A stretch of DNA of 6,353 nucleotides, from assembly GCA_002068715.1 (NCBI GenBank), contig MWAR01000286.1:1-6353 (forward strand), read 5' to 3'. This document shows positions 1 through 5,551 of this stretch, piece by piece. This stretch comes from a bacterium ADurb.Bin374 (GTDB lineage Bacteria; Riflebacteria; Ozemobacteria; Ozemobacterales; Ozemobacteraceae). Below the pieces are notes generated by a model that was not told the DNA's origin, did no database searches, and was given only the letters and a program-made list of their open reading frames with translations. The first letter of the stretch is position 1; every line of letters begins with the position of its first letter. Both the position numbers and the translations under genes were made by a program.

Positions 1-87
1 GTCCGAGTTCGGCTCTGTCGCGGACGGTATCGGCGTTCTTTCCCGGTGGTTTTTCTGAGCCGCAGGGCCCGGGGCGAACGCCTGGAA

Positions 88-642
88 TCAAACGGTCAGA
101 CGCAGTTTCGGGGCGAAGCGGTCGCGTTCGCTGAAGATACAGCCGCAATATTTCTGCCGATATAAATCGTTTTCGCGGGCCGCGGCGTGCGTCGATGGAA
201 AGGCCGGGCGAAGGTCCGTGGCCGAGAAGGCGACGCCGTGCTCGCGGCCGGCCTCGTACCCGATCGATACCAGCAGGTCGTGATCCTGGTAGGGGCTGAT
301 CAGAAGCGTGGTCGAAAACGACTCGAATCCGTCCCGGCGGGCCCTGGCCGCGGTCGCCCCGAGACGCATCCGGAAACAGGCGGCGCACCGCGAGGGGCCG
401 AAGTCGCCGCCGAGAGCCGCGAGAAACCGTTCGAGCCCGTAATCCGTGTCGCCCCAACTGATCTCCGCGCCGAGAGCGCCCGCCATCTTCCTGAACGATT
501 CGAACCTTGAGTGATACTCGACGTACGGGTGAATATTCGGGTTTTCCCAGAACAGGACGATGTCGGCGATCCCTTCGCGTTTCAGGTGCGGCCAGGCGCC
601 ACTCAGACAAGGGCCGCAGCAGGTGTGAAGCAGGACCGACAT
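88..642 (-). CDS. queH: Epoxyqueuosine reductase QueH
   Basis: QueH carries out the last step of queuosine synthesis in the cytoplasm, reducing epoxyqueuosine to queuosine at position 34 of tRNAs with GUN anticodons (Tyr, His, Asn, Asp). It is unrelated in sequence to the cobalamin-dependent QueG. The 184-residue product has the family's full cysteine set: an N-terminal HTCCGPC (C8, C9, C12), a central RCAAC (C86, C89) and a C-terminal YCGC (C166, C168). In the known family these serve an iron-sulfur cluster and a redox-active cysteine pair; here that role is inferred from the motifs. Length is typical of the short QueH form. The ATG at 642 begins the family's usual N-terminus (MSVLLHTCC) and follows an AGGA about nine bases upstream, partly overlapping the miaB stop. 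The gene is second in a minus-strand operon, 13 bases after miaB. No promoter of its own is visible. Confidence 0.93.
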   Translation of the reverse strand: MSVLLHTCCGPCLSGAWPHLKREGIADIVLFWENPNIHPYVEYHSRFESFRKMAGALGAEISWGDTDYGLERFLAALGGDFGPSRCAACFRMRLGATAARARRDGFESFSTTLLISPYQDHDLLVSIGYEAGREHGVAFSATDLRPAFPSTHAAARENDLYRQKYCGCIFSERDRFAPKLRLTV

Positions 643-655
643 TCGGATGTTTCCT

Positions 656-1981
656 TCAGACCATCGTTCCGGACATCGTCCAGAGGCGTGCGCGATCGAT
701 CTTCACCCGGACGAAACGCCCGATCAGGTCGGAAGAGCCGGCAAAATCGACGACCCGGCCGGTTCGCGTCTTTCCCAGAAGATGGCCGGGCGTGCGCTCG
801 GAACAGCCGTCGACCAGCACGTCGAACGTGTGGCCGACCTGTTTTGCGCTTTCTTCTTCGGAGATGGCGTTCTGGACTTCGATCAGGCGGGTAAGCCGCG
901 CCTTGCGCTCGTCTTCGGGGAGCATCCCTTCCATCGAAGCCGCAGGGGTGCCTTCGCGAGGGGAATAGTAATACGTATACGCAGACTCGTATCTTACTTC
1001 TCTGACGAGCGACAGGGTTTCCTCGAACTCGGCTTCGGTCTCGGTTGGAAAGCCGCATATCAAATCAGTTGTTATACATGCACCGGGAATGGCGGTGCGC
1101 ACGCGCTCGATGAGGTCCAGATACCGCCTTCGGGTATAGCCGCGGTTCATTATCCGAAGAATGCGGTCCGAGCCGGCCTGGGCGGGGAGGTGAAACATTT
1201 CGCAGAGCTTTTGAAGGCGAGCCATCCGGTCGACGGCCTGGAAGGAAAAATCGCGCGGATGTGAGGTAAGAAACCTGATCCACCGAATGCCGGGAATCTG
1301 CTCCACCCGTTCGAGAAGAGTGATGAAGCCTTCCTCCAGGCCGATATCCTTCCCGTAAGCGTTCACGTTCTGGCCAAGCAGGGTTATCTCGACGACGCCT
1401 TTCCTGGCCAGATCGCTGATGAAATCGATGAGCTCGGGGAGGGGACGGGAAACCTCGGGACCACGGACGTGCGGGACGATGCAGTAGGAACAGAAGTTCG
1501 TGCATCCCCTGATAATGTTCACCAGGGCCGAGAATGGTTTTTCGAGGATTATGCCGTCAGCCTGTTCTCCGTCGAATCCTCCGATGGCGGCAAAAGCTCC
1601 TGTGGCTTTCCGGGTTCGTGCGTGCTGGAGCAGAAGAGGAAGGGTTGGAATGTCGTTCGGGCCGAATACGAGATCGACATGCGGCAGAAGCTCGAACAGC
1701 CGTTCCTTTTTTGCCTGGGCCACGCAGCCGGCAATGCCGATCAGGAGCTCGCGGTTCGTTTTTTTCAGCCGTTGCAGCGACTGAATGCGACTGATGAGGC
1801 GTTGTTCCGCGTGCTCCCGCACACAGCAGGTGTTGAACAGAATGAGATCGGCATCGTCTTCCGAATTGGATTCTTCGTAGCCGATGCTCGTGAGCATGCC
1901 GCGAATACGCTGAGCGTCAGCCTGATTCATCTGACACCCGAAAGTGGTGAGGAAATACCTCGGAGAATGTGTGGTTCCCAT
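656..1981 (-). CDS. miaB: tRNA-2-methylthio-N6-dimethylallyladenosine synthase MiaB
   Basis: MiaB is a radical-SAM methylthiotransferase. It converts i6A37 to ms2i6A37 in tRNAs reading UNN codons, using two [4Fe-4S] clusters and SAM. The 441-residue product shows the whole architecture. An N-terminal methylthiotransferase domain has FGCQMN (C16), NTCCVRE (C52) and GCVAQ (C86) for the auxiliary cluster. The radical-SAM core has RGCTNFCSYC (C160, C164, C167), followed by RGPEVSR, LLGQNVNAYG and HLPAQAGSDRIL. A C-terminal TRAM-type RNA-binding domain occupies roughly residues 375-441. TFGCQMN and the QNVNAYG block separate it from the relatives RimO and MtaB. C53 is an extra cysteine where MiaB proteins commonly have serine. 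The ATG at 1981 is well fixed: an in-frame stop lies six codons upstream and no alternative start lies between. No Shine-Dalgarno is evident. First gene of the operon with queH. Confidence 0.96.
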   Translation of the reverse strand: MGTTHSPRYFLTTFGCQMNQADAQRIRGMLTSIGYEESNSEDDADLILFNTCCVREHAEQRLISRIQSLQRLKKTNRELLIGIAGCVAQAKKERLFELLPHVDLVFGPNDIPTLPLLLQHARTRKATGAFAAIGGFDGEQADGIILEKPFSALVNIIRGCTNFCSYCIVPHVRGPEVSRPLPELIDFISDLARKGVVEITLLGQNVNAYGKDIGLEEGFITLLERVEQIPGIRWIRFLTSHPRDFSFQAVDRMARLQKLCEMFHLPAQAGSDRILRIMNRGYTRRRYLDLIERVRTAIPGACITTDLICGFPTETEAEFEETLSLVREVRYESAYTYYYSPREGTPAASMEGMLPEDERKARLTRLIEVQNAISEEESAKQVGHTFDVLVDGCSERTPGHLLGKTRTGRVVDFAGSSDLIGRFVRVKIDRARLWTMSGTMV

Positions 1982-1993
1982 ATTCAGGAAGGC

Positions 1994-2024
1994 ATTCTAC
2001 CACAAAAAACAAAGAAAGAATCAA
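1994..2024 (-). promoter_or_regulatory. Candidate sigma70-type promoter for miaB-queH
   Basis: Read on the minus strand, TGGTAGAAT at 2002-1994 matches an extended -10 element (TGN followed by a 5/6 match to TATAAT). A weak -35 candidate, TTGATT, lies at 2024-2019 with a long 19-base spacer. The predicted start point falls near 1987, only about six bases before the miaB ATG. That would make the mRNA nearly leaderless and fits the absence of a ribosome binding site. Assigned by eye. Confidence 0.45.
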
Positions 2025-2030
2025 TCAATT

Positions 2031-2070
2031 TAATGATTATTATCTTAAATTATTAAAGATAATATCATTA
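2031..2070. repeat. AT-rich imperfect inverted repeat in the divergent control region
   Basis: The left arm TAATGATTATTATCTT (2031-2046) and right arm AAGATAATATCATTA (2056-2070) are reverse complements except for one missing base, separated by nine bases. It lies just upstream of the candidate miaB promoter and about 60 bases upstream of the candidate promoter of the exported repeat protein. It is either a regulator-binding site or a cruciform-prone AT-rich element. A transcription terminator is unlikely because no gene runs into it. The dyad is seen directly; its function is inferred. Confidence 0.6.
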
Positions 2071-2080
2071 ATCAGATTAA
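2068..2080. repeat. 13-base perfect palindrome TTAATC-A-GATTAA
   Basis: TTAATC and GATTAA are exact reverse complements around a single A. This is the usual form of a binding site for a dimeric helix-turn-helix regulator. It overlaps the last three bases of the larger inverted repeat next to it, so the two may form one composite control site between miaB and the divergent gene. AT-rich sequence makes chance palindromes more likely. Confidence 0.4.
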
Positions 2081-2129
2081 TTTTGTCGGAATTGTTCAGG
2101 TATCGTGCATTGAGAATCCTGGCTGAGCC

Positions 2130-2158
2130 TTGGAGACGGTGCAGAGATGTGATACACT
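2130..2158 (+). promoter_or_regulatory. Candidate promoter for the exported repeat protein
   Basis: TTGGAG (2130-2135) and TACACT (2153-2158) are separated by 17 bases, and the -10 element is preceded by TGA, giving an extended -10 (TGNTACACT). Transcription would start near 2165 and give an untranslated leader of about 70 bases before the ATG at 2234. The -35 match is weak (3/6). Assigned by eye. Confidence 0.35.
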
Positions 2159-2224
2159 TGCACCCTCATTCAATGAGCTATTTCCATGCTCGGTCATATC
2201 TGAGAAATCACTTCCCGTATTGCT

Positions 2225-2230
2225 GGAGGA
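2225..2230 (+). promoter_or_regulatory. Ribosome binding site for the exported repeat protein
   Basis: GGAGGA ends three bases before the ATG at 2234 (four bases after GGAGG). It is a near-perfect Shine-Dalgarno, a little close to the start. It decides the start codon, which opens a good signal peptide. Confidence 0.75.
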
Positions 2231-2233
2231 ATA

Positions 2234-3595
2234 ATGAAAAGCGTTTGTAGGCTTGTCTTCTGGAGCATCCTTTGCTGCATTGCCCTTTTTGTCGTGACGG
2301 CTGCCATGCCTGCGTTTGCCGCCGACGTTCCTGCTGCCCGGCTCGAAGGCGATGCAATTGAACCTGAAATGGTGGAAGCCCCGAATACATCTGTCTATGA
2401 ACTTCCCAAAATGGATTTCGTTCCAGCCCAGATTGAGGAAGCGGCCAGCCCGGTGGTCGAAGTCCCCGCGCCGGCAGAGACAAAGCCTGCAGTCGTGAAA
2501 GCCGAGCCTCCGGTCGAACAAGTGAAGTCTTCCGTCGAGCCCACGGAAAAGAAGGCGGAGACTGGGCGTTATGCCCGGAATAAGAAAATTTCGGGCAGGA
2601 TTCGTGAATACTGGCTGAAAATTCACGGCGAACCGGAAGCTGCTCCCGTTGACGACGTGAAAAAAGAAAAAGTCGTGACCCCCCTTTCTTCCCAGGAAGC
2701 AAAGGTGATCGCAGCTCCTGCAACAGAAGCTCGGAATGAAGCTGCCGTTTCTTCCGGCGAATCTCGCAGGGAGGGCACGATCATCCGGCAGGTTCCCGTT
2801 GAGCAGAAGCCCATTGTCGCAAAGACCGAGCCTGCCGTCGAAGAGCCCAGGCTCGCTGTTGAAGAACCGAAAGCCGCTGTCGAAGAACCGAAAGCCGCCG
2901 TCGAAGAACCGAAGCCTGTCTTTGAAGAGACAAAGGGGGCTGTTGAAGAGACGAAGCCCGTCTCCGATATTCCGGAGAAGAAGGTCGAGAGCTCTCTTGC
3001 GCGCGCAGACCGGAAATTGTCCACCAAGGTGCGTGGCTACTGGCTGAAGCTCCACGCTCAGGAGGAAGAAGGCCAGATTGTCGCCAGGGAGCCCATGAGT
3101 CTCCCGGCAGCAGCCCAGCCGGCGAAACCCCAGATCGTTCCTCAGACAACCCAGGAAGAGAAGACCGACAAGCCCGTTGTGGGTGTCGAGCCGTCTGCCG
3201 GCGAATCCAAGGTCGAGATTGCTTCTGCCGAGCCGGCCCGCACCCCCGAATCCAAGGACGAAACTTTTGCACCGGCTCCGACCGTCACCTCGCCCCCTCT
3301 CTCGGAGGCCCCCCCTGTCGTGTTCCAGAAAAAATCATCGAAACTCGCCCTTTTCTCCGGGCCACTTGCGAAAATGGCCCAGCGGCGCGAATACCGCATG
3401 GCCGAGGCGAAGCGTCTGAACATCGTTCTCCCCAGCCAGGGTGGCTCGTTCGACAAGCTCCCGCAGAGTATCTGCAAACTCAAGTCGACGGTCGAGGACA
3501 TCCTCACCCGAAACGGCGCAGGTCTTGTTCTCAGTATGATTTTCAAAGGCCGTTTTGCCGGCGGTTCGGCGAACCAGAAGCGCACGAACAGGTAA
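2234..3595 (+). CDS. Exported Pro/Glu/Val/Lys-rich repeat protein, function unknown
   Basis: I do not recognise this 453-residue protein. Residues 1-30 form a Sec signal peptide: a short basic start, a hydrophobic stretch at about 8-25, then AFAA as a likely cleavage site. If uncleaved, it would be a membrane anchor. Residues 31-365 are mostly disordered-looking and rich in P, E, V, A and K. Embedded in them are two copies of a 27-residue basic module (106-132 and 249-275), each ending YWLK(I/L)H, and six tandem heptads of the VEEPKAA type (202-243). The C-terminal portion (about 366-453) is different: basic, with KMAQRREYRMAEAKRL, a single cysteine at 414 and a hydrophobic patch GAGLVLSMIF at 428-437. 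It may be a folded or membrane-associated domain. The layout suggests a periplasmic or wall-spanning linker with two short binding modules, but this is inference. It is transcribed alone, divergent from miaB and convergent with the cell-wall cluster. Reading frame, signal peptide and ribosome binding site make it a real gene. Confidence 0.85.
   Translation: MKSVCRLVFWSILCCIALFVVTAAMPAFAADVPAARLEGDAIEPEMVEAPNTSVYELPKMDFVPAQIEEAASPVVEVPAPAETKPAVVKAEPPVEQVKSSVEPTEKKAETGRYARNKKISGRIREYWLKIHGEPEAAPVDDVKKEKVVTPLSSQEAKVIAAPATEARNEAAVSSGESRREGTIIRQVPVEQKPIVAKTEPAVEEPRLAVEEPKAAVEEPKAAVEEPKPVFEETKGAVEETKPVSDIPEKKVESSLARADRKLSTKVRGYWLKLHAQEEEGQIVAREPMSLPAAAQPAKPQIVPQTTQEEKTDKPVVGVEPSAGESKVEIASAEPARTPESKDETFAPAPTVTSPPLSEAPPVVFQKKSSKLALFSGPLAKMAQRREYRMAEAKRLNIVLPSQGGSFDKLPQSICKLKSTVEDILTRNGAGLVLSMIFKGRFAGGSANQKRTNR
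2549..2629 (+). repeat. Basic YWLK(I/L)H module, copy 1
   Basis: Codes for residues 106-132 of the exported repeat protein. It aligns without gaps to residues 249-275. Shared positions include the leading KK, a glutamate at position 4, a lysine at 13, a serine at 15, an arginine at 19 and the closing YWLK(I/L)H. Conservation amid low-complexity sequence suggests a short functional motif, perhaps a helix. Confidence 0.7.
2837..2962 (+). repeat. Six tandem 21-base repeats coding VEEPKAA-type heptads
   Basis: Six in-frame 21-base units code for VEEPRLA, VEEPKAA, VEEPKAA, VEEPKPV, FEETKGA and VEETKPV. Units 2 and 3 are almost identical at the DNA level, pointing to recent duplication by slippage. 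The unit length is a multiple of three, so copy-number change would alter linker length without breaking the frame. Confidence 0.85.
2978..3058 (+). repeat. Basic YWLK(I/L)H module, copy 2
   Basis: Codes for residues 249-275 of the exported repeat protein and is the partner of the module at 2549-2629. The DNA has diverged more than the protein, with substitutions mostly conservative (K/R, I/L, I/V). This fits selection on the motif rather than a recent copy. Confidence 0.7.
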
Positions 3596-3612
3596 TATTC
3601 CTGAAGAAGAAA

Positions 3613-3634
3613 CCGTCCGGATCCCTCAGGACGG
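3613..3634. other. Stem-loop after the exported repeat protein gene
   Basis: CCGTCC (3613-3618) and GGACGG (3629-3634) form a perfect six-base stem with a ten-base loop, 17 bases after the plus-strand stop. No T-run follows, so it is not a textbook intrinsic terminator. Confidence 0.4.
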
Positions 3635-3643
3635 CTGTGTGAA

Positions 3644-3680
3644 CCGGAAGCCAGCCCCTTCACAGGGGATGATGTTCCGG
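3644..3680. terminator. Two-tier stem-loop in the convergent region
   Basis: The outer stem CCGGAA (3644-3649) pairs with TTCCGG (3675-3680). Inside it, CCCCT (3655-3659) pairs with AGGGG (3664-3668) around a four-base loop. Its place between two converging genes suggests a role in ending transcripts or protecting their 3' ends. A T-tract is absent on both strands. Confidence 0.45.
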
Positions 3681-3682
3681 TG

Positions 3683-3720
3683 TGTCGGAATTCAGATCAT
3701 GAATTATCTGAATTCTGATA
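3683..3720. terminator. Long inverted repeat between convergent genes
   Basis: GAATTCAGAT (3688-3697) and ATCTGAATTC (3706-3715) are a perfect ten-base inverted repeat around an eight-base loop. In plus-strand RNA the stem extends to about 15 pairs (3683 with 3720) using two G-U pairs. It begins two bases beyond the stop codon of the minus-strand lipoprotein gene. The likely role is a bidirectional transcript end without a clear T-run. Confidence 0.5.
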
Positions 3721-3722
3721 AC

Positions 3723-3893
3723 TCAGGGAAGATTACATGATCCCGTGGCATCGAAACTGCTCAGAGCGCCAGGACCGATCGTTTTGCAGCTCTGGCCTGT
3801 GTATTCATTGTCCGAGCCGCATCCAGTGAGGGCTCCCGGCAATAGGAACAGAGCGAGAGCTACAAAGATCAAAACAAATTTCTGATAATTCAT
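3723..3893 (-). CDS. Small lipoprotein (56 residues)
   Basis: This short gene encodes a classic lipoprotein precursor: MNYQK, a hydrophobic stretch (residues 6-22), then the lipobox LTGC with the lipidated cysteine at C25. The mature peptide would be only 32 residues (25-56) with two further cysteines, C36 and C53, that could form a disulfide. Residue +2 is glycine, not aspartate, which in enterobacterial rules favours the outer membrane. The ATG at 3893 follows AAGGGGG with a six-base gap, a strong ribosome binding site. It lies 68 bases after the spoIID-like gene on the same strand and may be the last gene of that operon, or have its own promoter, which I could not identify. No family is recognised. 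Small lipoproteins of this size can be wall-associated or toxin-like, but nothing in the sequence decides. Confidence 0.8.
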   Translation of the reverse strand: MNYQKFVLIFVALALFLLPGALTGCGSDNEYTGQSCKTIGPGALSSFDATGSCNLP

Positions 3894-3899
3894 CGTTTT

Positions 3900-3906
3900 C
3901 CCCCTT
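3900..3906 (-). promoter_or_regulatory. Ribosome binding site of the small lipoprotein gene
   Basis: On the minus strand, AAGGGGG sits six bases before the ATG at 3893. It supports translation of this short gene and fixes its start. Confidence 0.7.
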
Positions 3907-3961
3907 GCATCCAGGTTTCGTCATACATTGTCGGCAGGATGTGGCCTTTTCCGTATGCCGA

Positions 3962-5551
3962 TCAGTATGCTTTTTCGATTTTTCCGCCAGGGAAATAATG
4001 GCTGAGAATCTGATCGAATGATTTTCCTGCCTTGGCCATGGCCTGCGCGCCCGTCTGACACATGCCGACCCCGTGCCCCCAGCCTGCCCCGGTGATCTCG
4101 GCGCCCGCGATGAAGCCGCGGTCATCCCGCTTCCATTCCGCGATGAAGCACGCGCTTCTCAGCCCGCCGAACAGCTTGCGAATGGCAAGCTCCTTCATCA
4201 CGGTTTTCGTGCCGGTCTCCCCGATGAGGCTCACTTTGTAAAGGCGGCCGGAAGGACCTCGTTCGAACCCGGTAACACTCGAGATCTTTCCGATTCCCGC
4301 GGCTTCTTCCACCTTTTTCCAGTCGTCGGCCGTCAGCGTTTTCTTCCATCGGAACTTGTCGCCGCCTTCCACGGTGGTATCGCCGCACCAGCAGGGAGGT
4401 GGGTTCCGTATAAACGCCGATATGGTATCCTCACGGGTCAGATCGAGACCTTCCGGGGCTCCCCGGATATCCCAGACCCCTTTCAATTGCGGGTCGGGGG
4501 GAGATGTCCAGACGAGATGATTGGGTTCCCCATGGCCGCCGCAGTTCGCCGCATACACGGCATCGACGATCGCGCCCTCGGCATTGCGAAGCAGGGAACC
4601 CCGTGTTTTTGCGATGACGGGGGCGAGTTTACGGGAAGCTGCGGTCTCGCCGGCATACACCTGGCAATGTTGTTCGGCGCAGAAGTCGTATCCTTCGCCA
4701 AGATGCCTGAGGCCCATCTTCGAAAGAATTTCACCCCGTGCCGCCACGGCCTGTGCCTGAAGGGCCGCCGGCAATGCCTTCGAGGAAATTTCGGAGGGCA
4801 CGACGCCCGCCAGGATGGTTTCGAGGTCAGTCGTTAAAATCGTATCCAATGCGTCCTGTGCCCCCCAGCGGATGGTGATGGGACCGCGATATGACCGGTC
4901 TTCGAAGCCGTGCCACGCATACCCCCTGGCATGTTCGACCTTTTTCAGTTCGACAATGTCGGCCGGCACGAGTTGAAGATCCTTGTTGCCTGCGGCGACA
5001 CGCTTGCCGTTGATGTGGAGGGCGAGTGTGCCCCGGCTTTGCGCAAGGATTTCCTCGAAAACCCAGCTCGAACTGCCTGCGGCGGCCAGTTCGTCGACGA
5101 GTTTTGCCGCGACATCGCGGGTGTCGAACATGCCGACCCCGATAAACACGACCCGACCATCCCAGGTGACCGTTTTTCCGTCCGCCCCGTAGGAGATCTT
5201 CCCTGCTTCGAACGTGTGGATCGGCCGGCCGCTCGAGCGCCACTTCCGCAATGCCGCCTCGAGACGGTCTGGTTCCCTGCGCGGAGCCGACTCCACCATG
5301 ACGTGATAGCGTTTCCTGGCGGGAGTTTGAATAGTGCCTGAAATAGAAACTGAATCCTTCGCTCCGATGTTGCCTGACGTTTTGCCGAGTCGCCATGTTC
5401 CTCCGCCGGGAAGACGGCACTCGAGACTTCCTCCATACTCTGCCGTTTTGATCTTCACGACCGGCACCGGCGCCGCAATCAGAGGGGCCCCCCCGATGAG
5501 GCCAAGGGCGAGAAGGGAAACGCAGGCGAGACTTTTCAGATCAGATTTCAT
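3962..5551 (-). CDS. SpoIID/LytB-domain exported lytic transglycosylase with N-terminal SPOR-like region
   Basis: The 529-residue protein begins with a Sec signal peptide (MKSDLK, hydrophobic 10-27, cleavage near AA|PVP). Residues about 81-168 show the two-part YHVMVES...VVFIGVGMFDTRDVAAKLVDEL pattern of a SPOR-like peptidoglycan-binding domain (tentative). Residues about 222-525 are the SpoIID/LytB domain. It has GVVPSE with the expected catalytic glutamate (E254), AQAVAAR, the cysteine pair in CAEQHCQVYAG (C291, C296), NCGGHGEPNHLVW (C337) and the closing GWGHGVGMCQTGA and ILSHYFPGG. In known SpoIID the enzyme cleaves glycan strands stripped of peptides, leaving anhydro-MurNAc ends. The start at 5551 overlaps the murQ stop by 11 bases, implying translational coupling. 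A longer in-frame start at 5698 is rejected because it runs through murQ and buries the signal peptide. Sporulation itself is not implied, since the domain is widespread in non-spore-formers. Confidence 0.9.
   Translation of the reverse strand: MKSDLKSLACVSLLALGLIGGAPLIAAPVPVVKIKTAEYGGSLECRLPGGGTWRLGKTSGNIGAKDSVSISGTIQTPARKRYHVMVESAPRREPDRLEAALRKWRSSGRPIHTFEAGKISYGADGKTVTWDGRVVFIGVGMFDTRDVAAKLVDELAAAGSSSWVFEEILAQSRGTLALHINGKRVAAGNKDLQLVPADIVELKKVEHARGYAWHGFEDRSYRGPITIRWGAQDALDTILTTDLETILAGVVPSEISSKALPAALQAQAVAARGEILSKMGLRHLGEGYDFCAEQHCQVYAGETAASRKLAPVIAKTRGSLLRNAEGAIVDAVYAANCGGHGEPNHLVWTSPPDPQLKGVWDIRGAPEGLDLTREDTISAFIRNPPPCWCGDTTVEGGDKFRWKKTLTADDWKKVEEAAGIGKISSVTGFERGPSGRLYKVSLIGETGTKTVMKELAIRKLFGGLRSACFIAEWKRDDRGFIAGAEITGAGWGHGVGMCQTGAQAMAKAGKSFDQILSHYFPGGKIEKAY

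Noticed and set aside
1..25. GTCCG (1-5) and CGGAC (21-25) as a terminator stem for queH.
   Set aside because: The stem is short, the loop is long and no T-run follows on the minus strand.
1..58. A plus-strand open frame ending in SRWFF and a TGA at 56-58 could be the tail of a gene entering from the left.
   Set aside because: Only 18 residues are visible and all three minus-strand frames are also open across 1-87, so nothing favours it. No start, terminator or recognisable motif was found in 1-87.
647..2056. Long plus-strand frames opposite miaB.
   Set aside because: They are antisense shadows of a GC-rich gene whose minus-strand product has every MiaB motif. They show no ribosome binding sites or recognisable domains.
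2173..2250. A 25-residue upstream frame in the leader of the exported repeat protein gene, overlapping its start.
   Set aside because: It has no ribosome binding site and no run of regulatory codons, so a leader peptide is not supported.
2096..3055. A 319-codon minus-strand frame opposite the exported repeat protein.
   Set aside because: Its phenylalanine- and glycine-rich repeats are the antisense image of the heptad repeats. The plus-strand frame has the ribosome binding site and signal peptide.
4255..4275. A GGGTTCGAA string resembling a tRNA T-arm.
   Set aside because: It codes for part of GFERGP in the spoIID-like gene, and no acceptor or anticodon stem surrounds it.
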